From Neobacillus sp. DY30 (GTDB lineage Bacteria; Bacillota; Bacilli; Bacillales; Cytobacillaceae), in the NCBI RefSeq assembly GCF_030123065.1, contig NZ_CP126093.1:2112001-2176000 (forward strand): DNA of 64,000 nucleotides. Direction: 5' to 3'. Both the position numbers and the translations under genes were made by a program. The notes under the pieces were generated by a model that saw only the letters and a list, made by a program, of their open reading frames with translations, did not search any database and was not told the origin of the DNA. Shown piece after piece: positions 45,945 to 54,655 of this stretch; position 1 is the stretch's first letter, and every line of letters starts with the position of its first letter.

Positions 45945-45987
45945 GAACAAGCGTAACGGAGTAGAGAAAATATGAATATAGTTGGAG

Positions 45988-46014
45988 GAGAGCAGTCACA
46001 TGACTGTTCTCTTT
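45988..46014 (+). terminator. Terminator of the small gene
   Basis: AGAGCAGTCA-CA-TGACTGTTCT stem followed by CTTTCTTTTT. The AT-rich stretch after it up to 46290 shows no gene; it holds a weak cre-like TGGAAGCGTTTTAT at about 46221. Confidence 0.75.
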
Positions 46015-46291
46015 CTTTTTAATTGAGCTTAAAGTATGTTGAATCGTCACGTTATCCTTACCAATATATGACCACTTGCGACTTGTCGATTAGGATTACG
46101 TAATTCGCAATCATAAAAAAACACAATTTTTTTAAAATATCCTTACTTTTCTTATTAGATTCTTTACTTATTTCAAAATATTCTCTAATATTTTCAATAT
46201 ATTTTCTAATTTCATTCAATTGGAAGCGTTTTATACTTTTAAAAGTATTCAAGCTTTTCTATTAATTTTTGACGGAGGGAGATTTTTAAAA

Positions 46292-48304
46292 ATGTATAAG
46301 AAATTGTTAGCCCTTACTGCGGCTTCTTCCATGCTATTAAATTTCGTACCAAGTAATGGGTCGATTGCTTCGGCGCAACAAAATGAAAGTACACTAGATT
46401 ATATGATGGCAAGTACAAATCCAGCGACCAAAACCATAAAAGCTGTGTTGGATGATGTCCCTGAAGTAATTGGGGCGCCAAATATTGAGCTAGAAGTTCA
46501 AGTGAAACTAGATGAACTAGCAAAAGGAAAGTACACTTCTTTAAATGCGTCTTTCAATATTCCTGATAGCCTTACTGTAACTGGGGTTGAGTTCAATTCG
46601 AAGAATATTATAGGAGCCAGTTCTTATACGTATTCAAAGGACAATTTAAAGCTTCATGTTAAGGGCGGGAACGTAAGTTTTGCGCATAAAGGTTCAGATT
46701 TATTCGCAAAGATCAAACTAAAAGTAAAAGATTTTGTGACATCCGACCAGACCGATGTTATCCGGACAAATTCTATTCAGGCCGAGAGTAGTGATGGCGA
46801 GGATATTGTCTATTCCGTAGATAAAGCAGTGGCCTACATTGGGTTGAAACAATTGGATACAGGTGCGATTGCAAAAATTCCTGGTTATGCCAATTCGCTA
46901 ATGAGCCATAAATTTGGTGCTGATCCACATGCGATGGTCTATGATGGCAGAGTTTATATTTATATGACAAACGATGAGTTCGAATATGATGCAAACGGCA
47001 ATTTAAAAGATAATTCCTATAGCAAAATCAATACGGTTAATGTCATCTCTTCTGATGATATGATGAACTGGACGGACCACGGTGCGATTCCTGTTGCTGG
47101 TCCTAATGGTGCGGCAAAGTGGGCAACCCAATCATGGGCTGTATCTGTTGAACATAAGGAGATTGATGGAAAAGATAAATTCTTCCTCTATTTTTCAAAT
47201 AACGCGTCAGGCATTGGTGTACTTACATCCGATAGCCCGATTGGACCTTGGACAGATCCGCTTGGAAAACCGTTAATCGGCCGGAATGACCCTGCAGCTC
47301 AGGGTGTAACCTGGCTGTTTGACCCTGCAGGCTTTGTCGATGATGATGGTCAAGCATTTCTGTACTATGGTGGAGGAGTACCTGGTAACCCGCCTACTCA
47401 GGAGCAAGCCGAACACCCGGCAACTGCGAGAGTCATTAAGCTAAGTGATGACATGATCCATACCGTGGGGGAACCTCAAGTCATTGATGCCCCATTCTTG
47501 TTCGAAGCTTCTGGAATGCACAAGAAAAATGGCAAGTACTATTACTCATATAGTACAAACTTCTCTGGTGTGCGGCAGGGTGATGATCCGGGGACTGGCG
47601 AAATTGCGTATATGACCAGTGATTCACCAATGGGACCTTGGACGTATGAGGGTACAGCACTTAGGAATCCATGGGTTTTCTTCGGTGTCGGAGGAAATAA
47701 CCATCAAGATTTCTTCGAGTTTAAAGGTGAATCGTATATCACTTACCATGCCCAAACGGTAGCAAAAGCCATGAACCAAGCCAAAGGTTATCGTTCCCCT
47801 CATATTAATAAGGTCGAATATGATGAAAATGGCAAGATTAAAGATGTCAAAGCAGATATGAAAGGTGTATCCCAGGTGGCCAACCTTGACCCGTATAAGC
47901 GGAATGAGGCTGAAACAATCGGATGGAATGCAGGTATTAAAACCGAAAAGTCCCAAGCGCCTGGCAGCATGGTTGAAAGCATTAACCTCAATGTAACCGA
48001 TATCAATAATGGAGACTGGGTTGCTGTCTCTCAAGCGGATTTCGGAAAAAATGGAGCTGCTTCCTTTGAAGCAAATATTGCCTCAACTGTCGGCGGTGAA
48101 ATTGAAATTCGTGTAGACAGCCCAGTTGGTGAAGTGATTGGAGCGCTCGAGGTTACCCCGACTGGAGGAGACCAGGGATGGCGATTGATGAAGACAGAGG
48201 TCAAGAAGGTTAGCGGCATACACAATATCTTCTTCATCTTTAAAGGAGAAGGAGAAAACAACTTATTTAATATGGATTATTGGAAATTCACGGAGAGAGA
48301 TTAA
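46292..48304 (+). CDS. Secreted GH43 arabinosidase/xylosidase with CBM6-like domain
   Basis: 670 residues. The ATG at 46292 after GGAGGGAG gives a signal peptide ending near SIASAQQ; the frame is open further upstream but without a binding site. Domains: a cohesin-like beta domain (about 45-195); a GH43 five-bladed propeller (about 200-520); and a C-terminal CBM6-like domain (about 535-668: YKRNEAETIGWN...NNLFNMDYWKF). The propeller has general base Asp211 (GADPHAMVYDG), DPAGFVDDDGQAFLYYGG, and general acid Glu405 (FEASGMHKKNGKYYYSYST). It acts on arabinoxylan or xylo-oligomers outside the cell. It precedes the intracellular xylanase block and fits a hemicellulose region. Confidence 0.88.
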   Translation: MYKKLLALTAASSMLLNFVPSNGSIASAQQNESTLDYMMASTNPATKTIKAVLDDVPEVIGAPNIELEVQVKLDELAKGKYTSLNASFNIPDSLTVTGVEFNSKNIIGASSYTYSKDNLKLHVKGGNVSFAHKGSDLFAKIKLKVKDFVTSDQTDVIRTNSIQAESSDGEDIVYSVDKAVAYIGLKQLDTGAIAKIPGYANSLMSHKFGADPHAMVYDGRVYIYMTNDEFEYDANGNLKDNSYSKINTVNVISSDDMMNWTDHGAIPVAGPNGAAKWATQSWAVSVEHKEIDGKDKFFLYFSNNASGIGVLTSDSPIGPWTDPLGKPLIGRNDPAAQGVTWLFDPAGFVDDDGQAFLYYGGGVPGNPPTQEQAEHPATARVIKLSDDMIHTVGEPQVIDAPFLFEASGMHKKNGKYYYSYSTNFSGVRQGDDPGTGEIAYMTSDSPMGPWTYEGTALRNPWVFFGVGGNNHQDFFEFKGESYITYHAQTVAKAMNQAKGYRSPHINKVEYDENGKIKDVKADMKGVSQVANLDPYKRNEAETIGWNAGIKTEKSQAPGSMVESINLNVTDINNGDWVAVSQADFGKNGAASFEANIASTVGGEIEIRVDSPVGEVIGALEVTPTGGDQGWRLMKTEVKKVSGIHNIFFIFKGEGENNLFNMDYWKFTERD

Positions 48305-48313
48305 TCTTAAAAA

Positions 48314-48345
48314 AACGGGCTTCCGACTTTCGTTGGAGGCCCGTT
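48314..48345 (+). terminator. Terminator of the GH43 gene
   Basis: AACGGGC(TT)CCGA/TTGGAGGCCCGTT stem followed by CTTTG, 10 bp past the stop. Confidence 0.75.
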
Positions 48346-48384
48346 CTTTGAATTTAATTTGGTTCGGAAGTCTTATTTCTTGTT

Positions 48385-48655
48385 TAAACTTAATAAACTT
48401 TTACTTTATATATTAATAGGTTTTGTGTCCAGCTCTAATAAGTCATTACAATCTCCATAGATTTTCTCAGTTGAAGAGGGAGATTCGTGCTCGAGTAAGC
48501 GTGAAAATTCAAGTAGCGGTAACGAAAGAGGTAGATTCGTGCTCGAGGAGTCGAAAGGTTCAGGGAGGGGAAACAAAAGAGGGAGATTCGTGCCCGATAA
48601 ACCGAAAAAATTAAGGTGGCGGTAACGAATAGAGACTCATGCTAGAGCAGCGGGA
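48385..48655. repeat. Intergenic element with ~50-bp tandem units, copy A
   Basis: A leader (TATTAATAG.TTTTGTGTCCAGCTCTAATAA.TCAT) is followed by about four units starting with AGATTCGTGC-type sequence at 48481, 48533, 48584 and 48633 (spacing 52, 51, 49). Each unit carries ATTCGTGC[CT]CGA near its start and GCGGTAACGAAAGAG near its end. A matching copy lies at 51541-51800 beyond the xylanase operon. No credible protein is encoded. Confidence 0.8.
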
Positions 48656-48884
48656 AACTTAGTAGCTCAAAAAAACAGGAATAGGAAGGCCAGCCTTCCC
48701 CATTTAAAGAGAAGGCCGCAGTACTTTTGTTCCTACAGTTAAAGATCACGGATGAGTTTTTTGCACCAGAATCTTAGAAAAAATCTCCTGCATCACTATT
48801 TTTATTGAAATAGCAATTGCTTGGACCAATGCTGATTTCGATATTCATTTTGATTACTTGGTTATCCTTTATATCAACCATGTC

Positions 48885-50048
48885 TTATAGAGAACTATAA
48901 ATAACCGACCGAAGTCGTGGATGATGGTATGCCTCAAAGTTAGGCAGCATTTGCTGCATATACACAGCAGAAACCTTTTCTTTTGGGTCTATTAATACCC
49001 AAGTGCCCGCTAATCCACACCAGCCGAATTCTCCAATTGAACTGTTACTGCCAGCTAGAAGCGGATCAATCATGACTCGGACACCCAATCCATAACCATA
49101 GCCCTTGAGAAAATCCCAGTTATAGTGCTGCGCCACGTCTGGCTGTAAATGATTGGTGGCCATTAGTTCAATCGTTTTTCTTCCTAAAATTTTGACACCG
49201 TTAAGCTCGCCTCCGTTTGCCAGCATATGGGCAAATCGGCTATAGTCACCTAACGTAGACAGCAATCCTCCGCCACCACTTTCAAACTTGGATTCTGGCT
49301 GATAATATCCATCCATTAAAGAATTTTTGGATAACTCCCCATTTTCACTGCGATTGTAAAGGGTGCAAAGACGGTCTTTTTTCTCCTCGGGAATCTTGAA
49401 AAATGTGTCTTTCATTTCCAAAGGATCAAATATTTCATCTTTTAAAAATTGTCCAAAGGATTTACCTGACACGACTTCAATCAGTGTTCCCAAGACGTCA
49501 TGGCTATAACCATATTGCCATTGTGTTCCCGGTTCAAAGGCCAGTGGAATCTTGCTGAGTATTTTGGAGAGGGTTCTGACATCTAAATTTTCGGCACCGT
49601 TGTCGTTATTAAAGTTAGTGAGCGCCAGTTTAACCTGACGTTCTGTTTCATTTCCATCCCCTCCATAGGTTAATCCGGAGGTCATCATGAAGAGATCTTT
49701 GATCTTGATTGATTCGGTAGCAGGTAAAATCGATAAATCTCCGTTTTTATTTCTATGGTAAACTTTTAGTTCTTTGAATTCCGGAAGATAGTCTTCAAGA
49801 GGATCATTCAGCAAAAACAATCCCCGTTCATATAAAATAAGGGCAGCAACACACGTTACCACTTTGGTGTTTGAGTAAATTCTATAAATCGTATCCGGTA
49901 AAATTGGTGTTTCAGTTTCAATGTCGGCGTACCCAATGTAATCTTCAAATACTGTTTTTCCTTGATGGGTAACGAAACAGGCACATCCAGCAGGACCTTT
50001 TTCGACAAAGTTTTTTAATAAAGGATGCAGTTTTTCAAAAGATTTCAA
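48885..50048 (-). CDS. Beta-lactamase-fold serine hydrolase (class C / family VIII esterase-like)
   Basis: 387 residues from a TTG at 50048, chosen because AAGGAGGG lies 8 nt before it; the longer frame has no binding site. The SxxK motif YSNTKV is near residue 70. A YxH-type second motif (GYSHDVLG) replaces the penicillin-binding YxN, as in family VIII esterases. GGGGLLSTLGDYSRFAHML is also typical. No signal peptide, so the enzyme is cytosolic. It follows the intracellular xylanase with an 85-bp gap and could de-esterify imported xylo-oligosaccharides; that role is inferred. Pieces of a second copy lie at 51806-51856. Confidence 0.8.
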   Translation of the reverse strand: MKSFEKLHPLLKNFVEKGPAGCACFVTHQGKTVFEDYIGYADIETETPILPDTIYRIYSNTKVVTCVAALILYERGLFLLNDPLEDYLPEFKELKVYHRNKNGDLSILPATESIKIKDLFMMTSGLTYGGDGNETERQVKLALTNFNNDNGAENLDVRTLSKILSKIPLAFEPGTQWQYGYSHDVLGTLIEVVSGKSFGQFLKDEIFDPLEMKDTFFKIPEEKKDRLCTLYNRSENGELSKNSLMDGYYQPESKFESGGGGLLSTLGDYSRFAHMLANGGELNGVKILGRKTIELMATNHLQPDVAQHYNWDFLKGYGYGLGVRVMIDPLLAGSNSSIGEFGWCGLAGTWVLIDPKEKVSAVYMQQMLPNFEAYHHPRLRSVIYSSL

Positions 50049-50133
50049 ATCGCTTTCCCTCCTTATGAAGCATTCACTTACAGAAAAGTAGATACTTCCA
50101 TTTAACACTTTCAGCTGAAGATTGGCCTGGAAT

Positions 50134-51411
50134 TTACAGTAGTACACCTGTCTTGGCTAGTTTGACTATCTGCATTGTTTCATCGTCATTTTCTAATTTG
50201 AAACTAACATTCTTATTTTCACAAACAAGATCATAGTCACCAAGGAATCCTTCAAATGAAACCATTCCTTTATCATCAGTTTTGGAGGTCACATTGGTAT
50301 TCCAGTCACCTTTGATCAATTTCTGTAATACTTTATAAGATGGTTTTAAGCTATTATCCTTTCGAATAAATCCGCTGGGAGCACCAATCCATGCACCATC
50401 ATCACTGAACTGCCAGGATGAAATGGCTTCTACCAGAGGATGTTTAAATAGAATAGAATACATTTCTTCTACTTCTTTTGCCTGGCGTTCTTCGTCCTCT
50501 GGTGTAGACGGCCAATCTGGAATCTGATAATCATTCAGATCGTTAATTTCTGGAGGCATAAGATGCCCGGATAACAATGAGTTTTCTGTAAAATGAATAG
50601 GAAGACCAAAGTGGGAGAAACGGTCCAATACTTCTTCCAATTTCTCACGTCCCCAATAACCCTGATGCTGATGGGACTGAATACCAATCGCATCAATTTG
50701 GACACCTGCATGTAAACATCCTTCTATTAAAATTTCATAGTTAATAGATGTATTAAAGTCATTTAATAATAGAGTCGCATTTGGATTGAATTCACGGGTT
50801 TTGGCAAACATTTCTTTTATCATGCCTACACGGCCAAGTTCTTTACAAATTCTTGTAATACCGTTGTCATATTTATCATAGATTGGCATGATCACCACTT
50901 CATTAATTACATCCCACATATCGATTAATCCTTTGAAGTCAGATACTTCACGTTCAATTCTAGCAAACTGTGCTTTCAGGATTTCTTCATTGCCCATATT
51001 CAGAAGCCATGGAGCTGTTGCTGTATGCCAGACAAGAGGATGTCCTTTTACTTCTACGTTTCGCTTCTTTAACCATTGTGCAGCAGCCTTTAATTCTTTT
51101 GTCCGTGGTTTTCCTTTTTCAGGCTCAAATCCTCCCCAATAGTCAGGAAAAACTCCCCAATAGAAAGGCAGAGTTGCAAAGTTAAAAACATCTAGAAACT
51201 TATCCATTTTATCTTCCAAAAATGCAAGTCGCTCAGCTGGAACACTTTTATTTGCCACTTCAATGGTATCAAAAATACCACAGCCAAATAAAAACTTATG
51301 GTTAGTTTGTCTTAGTGAAACATCCTTTCCTTTAACAGGATTTCCTGATGCATCCACGAGTTTGATGGTTTTTCGTGCCAAACGGTGTTCAAATCCAATT
51401 GTTTGTCCCAT
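50134..51411 (-). CDS. Intracellular GH10 xylanase-like glycosidase
   Basis: 425 residues, no signal peptide. An N-terminal beta extension (about 1-45, RKTIKLVDASGNPVKGKDVSLRQTNHKFLFGCGIF) precedes the GH10 barrel. Landmarks are GHPLVWHT, the acid/base Glu171 in WDVINEV, LLNDFNT, GIQSHQH, and a nucleophile Glu276 in HFTEN, where most GH10 enzymes have TELD. A small beta domain closes the protein (about 370-425). The ATG at 51411 is preferred; the upstream ATG is part of the GGAGG site. It would trim short xylo-oligomers in the cytosol. A cre-like palindrome lies upstream. Confidence 0.85.
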   Translation of the reverse strand: MGQTIGFEHRLARKTIKLVDASGNPVKGKDVSLRQTNHKFLFGCGIFDTIEVANKSVPAERLAFLEDKMDKFLDVFNFATLPFYWGVFPDYWGGFEPEKGKPRTKELKAAAQWLKKRNVEVKGHPLVWHTATAPWLLNMGNEEILKAQFARIEREVSDFKGLIDMWDVINEVVIMPIYDKYDNGITRICKELGRVGMIKEMFAKTREFNPNATLLLNDFNTSINYEILIEGCLHAGVQIDAIGIQSHQHQGYWGREKLEEVLDRFSHFGLPIHFTENSLLSGHLMPPEINDLNDYQIPDWPSTPEDEERQAKEVEEMYSILFKHPLVEAISSWQFSDDGAWIGAPSGFIRKDNSLKPSYKVLQKLIKGDWNTNVTSKTDDKGMVSFEGFLGDYDLVCENKNVSFKLENDDETMQIVKLAKTGVLL

Positions 51412-51458
51412 GAAAAAAATTACCTCCATTTTCAACACTAATTCCAGAGTTTATTAAA

Positions 51459-51472
51459 AGAAAACGTTTTCG
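51459..51472 (-). promoter_or_regulatory. cre-like palindrome before the xylanase operon
   Basis: AGAAAACGTTTTCG, a palindromic AAAACGTTTT core fitting 12 of 14 cre positions, about 50 bp upstream of the start. CcpA or a LacI-type regulator could bind. Confidence 0.5.
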
Positions 51473-51540
51473 TATTCTTGTTTAAATATTACAAAACTTA
51501 ATCTAATCAGTAAACTAACTCTCTTGTATATATTTAATTT

Positions 51541-51800
51541 TTTAAACTTTTCCTTTAAATATTAATAGATTTTGTGTCCAGCTCTAATAAATCATAACAA
51601 TATCCATAGATTATCAGTTAAAGTGGGTATTCGTGCCCGAGGAAGCGAGAACATTGAAGCAGCGGTAACGAAAAAGTTAAATTCGTGCCCGAGAAGTCGA
51701 AAAAGATCAAGGCGCGGTAACGAAAGAGGGAGATTCGTGCCCGGTGGACCGAAAAAATGTAGAAAGCGGTAACGAAAGAGAGTTTCATGCCAGAGCAGTG
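51541..51800. repeat. Intergenic element with ~50-bp tandem units, copy B
   Basis: Same leader as copy A, then units at 51627, 51679, 51731 and 51781 (spacing 52, 52, 50) with ATTCGTGCCCGA and GCGGTAACGAAA. The two copies are in the same orientation and flank the xylanase/serine hydrolase operon. Confidence 0.8.
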
Positions 51801-51805
51801 GAAAA

Positions 51806-51856
51806 TGAACTGTTACTGCCAGCTAAGCACTTTCAAACTTTGCTTCTGGCTATAGG
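51806..51856 (-). pseudogene. Scar of a second serine hydrolase gene
   Basis: TGAACTGTTACTGCCAGCTA here is identical to 49038-49057 inside the serine hydrolase gene. CACTTTCAAACTT..TTCTGGCT directly after it matches about 49277-49299. The ~220 bp separating them in the intact gene are deleted. It sits directly against repeat copy B. Confidence 0.75.
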
Positions 51857-51940
51857 AAAAGAAAATCATAGACATGGCAAGTTAGTAATTGATGTGTTAA
51901 AATGAACTTCCTTGGCAGGGGCTTTAAAGATTGTATAAAG

Positions 51941-51978
51941 GAAGCAGGGATGTATGTACCAAATTCCCTGCTTCTTTT
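51941..51978 (+). terminator. Terminator-like hairpin
   Basis: GAAGCAGGGA/TCCCTGCTTC perfect 10-bp stem, 14-nt loop, followed by TTTTATTTT. Confidence 0.7.
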
Positions 51979-52100
51979 ATTTTGAAATTAATCAAAATTA
52001 GTGGATTTGACTAAAATTGTATCCTTTATTTTTAATGTGTTTAGGTTTATATGGTTTTATTAAATTAAGTGTTGGTTTTAGTACATAGCTTCTATATCCA

Positions 52101-52970
52101 TTACCCATTAACGACTTGTCCACCATTAATATGCAGAATTTGTCCAGTTACATAGGATGAATCTGAATTTGATGCGAGGTAGACAAATGCAGGAGCTAAT
52201 TCTTCCGGCTGTCCAGGGCGCTTCATCGGTGTATTCTGTCCAAATTCACTTACTTCTTCCGCGGTAAAAGTAGAAGGTATAAGTGGTGTCCAAATCGGTC
52301 CTGGAGCGACTCCATTTACCCTGATTCCTTTCTCAGCAAGCTGAAGGGCAAGAGACCTTGTAAAGCTAGTAATCGCACCTTTTGTAGAAGAATAGTCTAG
52401 CAGCTTTGGATGCCCTTTATAGGCAGTGATGGACGTTGTATTAATAATGGCACTTCCTTTTTTTAGGTGCGGCAGTGCGGATTTTGTTAAATGGAACATA
52501 GAAAAAACATTTGTCCGGAATGTTTTTTCCAGTTGTTCTGTACTGATTTCCATAATGCTTTCCTGAGGGTGCTGTTCAGCAGCGTTGTTCACAAGGATAT
52601 CAAGGCCGCCAAGCTCATCTACAGTTTGCTGTACAGCTTGTTTACAGAAGGCTTCATCACCGATGTCTCCAGCAATTAATAAACATCTCCCGCCTTGCTC
52701 CTCAACCAGCTGTTTTGTTTCTTCTGCGTCATTGCTTTCATTTAAATAAATAATCGCAACATTTGCTCCTTCCTTTACGAAAGCTATTGCCACTGAACGT
52801 CCAATTCCACTGTCTCCTCCGGTAATGATTGCATTTTTTCCTTGCAGTTTGTTGCTTCCTTTGTAGTCCGGATTCTCGGTTTCTGGAAGTGGCTTCATAT
52901 CCTTCTGAATTCCTGGCTGTTGGCTTTGTACTTGTTCAGGCAATTTGCTAGGGTATTGTTCATTGTTCAT
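52101..52970 (-). CDS. SDR oxidoreductase, general-stress type (YdaD/YhdF-like)
   Basis: 289 residues. It has the N-terminal extension typical of this stress subgroup (MNNEQYPSKLPEQ...PLPETENPDYKGSNKL). The cofactor motif GGDSGIG is near 52, followed by NNAAEQHPQ. The catalytic set has Ser in TTSITAY and YSSTK near 190, then PGPIWTPLIPSTF. It reduces or oxidises a small carbonyl/alcohol with NAD(P)H; members are sigma-B-type stress proteins in Bacillus. GGAGG lies 10 nt before the ATG. Substrate unknown. Confidence 0.88.
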   Translation of the reverse strand: MNNEQYPSKLPEQVQSQQPGIQKDMKPLPETENPDYKGSNKLQGKNAIITGGDSGIGRSVAIAFVKEGANVAIIYLNESNDAEETKQLVEEQGGRCLLIAGDIGDEAFCKQAVQQTVDELGGLDILVNNAAEQHPQESIMEISTEQLEKTFRTNVFSMFHLTKSALPHLKKGSAIINTTSITAYKGHPKLLDYSSTKGAITSFTRSLALQLAEKGIRVNGVAPGPIWTPLIPSTFTAEEVSEFGQNTPMKRPGQPEELAPAFVYLASNSDSSYVTGQILHINGGQVVNG

Positions 52971-53230
52971 TGCAATATGACCTCCTATAAATTTTTGATG
53001 TTAATTCAGTACCCTTTGGAGGATGAGAATAAACCAATATTCCTTACTGATTTATCTTCTAATCTTTTGAAACCAGAAAAAAATGTAGAAATTTCAATTA
53101 AATTGGAAAACGAAAAATGTTAAATATTTCTAAGGAAAGGGAATGTTAAAATCAAATACAGCTCAATTGAATATTGTTGCGAGATTAGTTGTTTTATGGA
53201 ACTGAACAATACTCTAATGGGGGAATGGAA

Positions 53231-53329
53231 ATGAAAATCTTTAAACCGGAATGGCTTTCATTAAGTAAAGAAACCAAGCTGAAACTAATTCGTTTAGCGA
53301 TATTGGAAAACAAAAGAAGGTGCTTATAA
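53231..53329 (+). CDS. Possible 32-residue peptide
   Basis: GGGGGAATGG precedes an ATG opening 32 codons (MKIFKPEWLSLSKETKLKLIRLAILENKRRCL), basic and helix-like. The binding site and codon use look reasonable, but no family is recognised. The other parts of 52971-53456 contain no supported gene. Confidence 0.35.
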   Translation: MKIFKPEWLSLSKETKLKLIRLAILENKRRCL

Positions 53330-53456
53330 CATCAGCCCGAGATAATTTATGGCCAAGATATTCTCGGAACGGAAGTAATGCGGAATTGAATAAGACGACA
53401 TAAATAAGATGATTTCATCATATTTATCAGCAATGAGAGGTTAAAGAGGTGAAATC

Positions 53457-53648
53457 ATGTTACGTAACGTTATCAGAAGATTCATCTTGTTTCTGATTGG
53501 AAGTTCGATTTTTGCTGCCTTTATCGGATATGCCCTGCATAAGGCTGGCCTCATATCATTTCAAGGTAATTCTCAATCCCAAAGAGCACTGAATATCAAA
53601 GAACGTAACCGAACTAGAAGAGTTGGTAGAATTCGAGTTACTACTTAA
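53457..53648 (+). CDS. Small single-pass membrane protein
   Basis: 63 residues: a basic start (MLRNVIRR), one membrane helix (FILFLIGSSIFAAFIGYAL, about 9-27) and a very basic tail with NIKERNRTRRVGRIRV. AGAGGTG precedes the ATG, and a terminator/repeat follows directly. No family recognised. Confidence 0.55.
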   Translation: MLRNVIRRFILFLIGSSIFAAFIGYALHKAGLISFQGNSQSQRALNIKERNRTRRVGRIRVTT

Positions 53649-53656
53649 TTAGAATA

Positions 53657-53715
53657 AGGTGTACTGTCACTATTCGAAATAATTACATTCGACAAGTGAC
53701 AGGCACCTTTTTTTT
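53657..53715 (+). terminator. Repeat-type terminator (GTGACAGGCACC family)
   Basis: AGGTGTACTGTCACT...AGTGACAGGCACCT forms a long stem with an internal ATTCGAA..ATTCGAC pair, followed by eight T. Sequences with AGTGACAGGCACC ends occur as scattered repeats in Bacillus genomes, so this may be a mobile REP-like unit used as a terminator. Confidence 0.65.
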
Positions 53716-53804
53716 CGGTTGATTTCAACCACTGTCTTAGAGGAAATGAATTAATTAGTATAGAAATAGTTATTAAGGAAAGTTTTCTCTAGGAGAGGAA
53801 AGAA

Positions 53805-54425
53805 ATGAATAATTTTTGGAATAGAGTAATATATAAAATTTGGTCTCCTATGTATGACAGATTCTTTAACTCTGGTGTCTTTTTGAATGCACGAAGACAA
53901 ATATTTCAGCAGATACCTTTTAATTGTGATCAAGTTGTTTTGTTTGTTGGTGTTGGCACAGGTGCTGATTTGGAGTTAATTAATACTTCGGATCTCAATA
54001 TAACTGCCATTGATTTTTCACCTGATATGCTTAAGCGGGCAAAGAAAAAGTTTAACCATTCCTCTATTAAGTTCATAGAAATGGACGCTCAGAATATGCA
54101 GTTTAGAAATGAAACATTTGATATTGTCGTGGCAAGTCTTATTCTATCTGTAGTACCTGATCCAGATAAGTGTTTTGCAGAAATGACAAGGGTCTTAAAA
54201 AAAGAAGGTAAAATAATTATATTTGATAAATTTGTATATAAAGAACAAAAATTATCTTTACTCAAAAAACTTCTTAGACCACTTATAAAAGTATTAGGCA
54301 CGGATATAGGATTGAATTTTGAAGAACTGTTCAGCCAAATGAATAAAGCTTTAACGGTGGATGAAGATAAAGAAATAATGTTAAATGGGATGTACAGAAA
54401 AATAGTAATGAGTAAACGAAGTTGA
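53805..54425 (+). CDS. Class I SAM-dependent methyltransferase
   Basis: 206 residues. Motif I VVLFVGVGTGADLEL (about 44-58) binds SAM, and ITAIDFSPDMLKRAKKKF is motif II. Then come FIEMDAQNMQF and the Methyltransf_11 block FDIVVASLILSVVPDPDKCFAEMTRVLKKEGKIIIFDKF. It is similar to UbiE/phospholipid methyltransferase-like small enzymes, but the substrate is unknown. GAGAGGAAAG precedes the ATG. Single gene with a strong terminator. Confidence 0.85.
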   Translation: MNNFWNRVIYKIWSPMYDRFFNSGVFLNARRQIFQQIPFNCDQVVLFVGVGTGADLELINTSDLNITAIDFSPDMLKRAKKKFNHSSIKFIEMDAQNMQFRNETFDIVVASLILSVVPDPDKCFAEMTRVLKKEGKIIIFDKFVYKEQKLSLLKKLLRPLIKVLGTDIGLNFEELFSQMNKALTVDEDKEIMLNGMYRKIVMSKRS

Positions 54426-54469
54426 TAAGAAGGATAATTACATAAAGTATCTTATAATACTTAAAGGGA

Positions 54470-54513
54470 AAAGCTGACAAGGTAAACAAATCGTTCACCT
54501 TGTCAGCTTTTTT
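54470..54513 (+). terminator. Terminator, member of a repeated pair
   Basis: AAGCTGACAAGGT...ACCTTGTCAGCTT long stem with TTTTTT. Both the hairpin and the following TTCGTATGAAAGAGTA resemble 62795-62866. Confidence 0.85.
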
Positions 54514-54655
54514 CGCACTCTACAGTTCGTATGAAAGAGTAAATTCCGCTAAACCATGCTAAAATGTTAAATCTTTCTTCTTCTTACTTGCATAAATCCT
54601 TTTATTTTATCAAAGCCTAAATAAAGGTGATTAATAAAATAAAGGTGGACCTACG

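Noticed and set aside
46058..46252. 64-codon minus-strand frame upstream of the GH43 gene
   Set aside because: Compositional Lys/Ile-rich frame in AT-rich leader DNA, no binding site, overlaps the GH43 promoter region.
48423..48614. Frame across repeat copy A (and its counterpart 51572-51772 in copy B)
   Set aside because: Encodes only the tandem units; stops and indels differ between copies, so no protein is conserved.
48481..48650. Possible CRISPR array
   Set aside because: Units are 49-52 bp and diverge along their whole length; there is no constant repeat with unique spacers and no cas gene.
52998..53123. 41-codon frame on the plus strand before the SDR gene start
   Set aside because: No ribosome binding site and it overlaps the SDR promoter region; no family resemblance.
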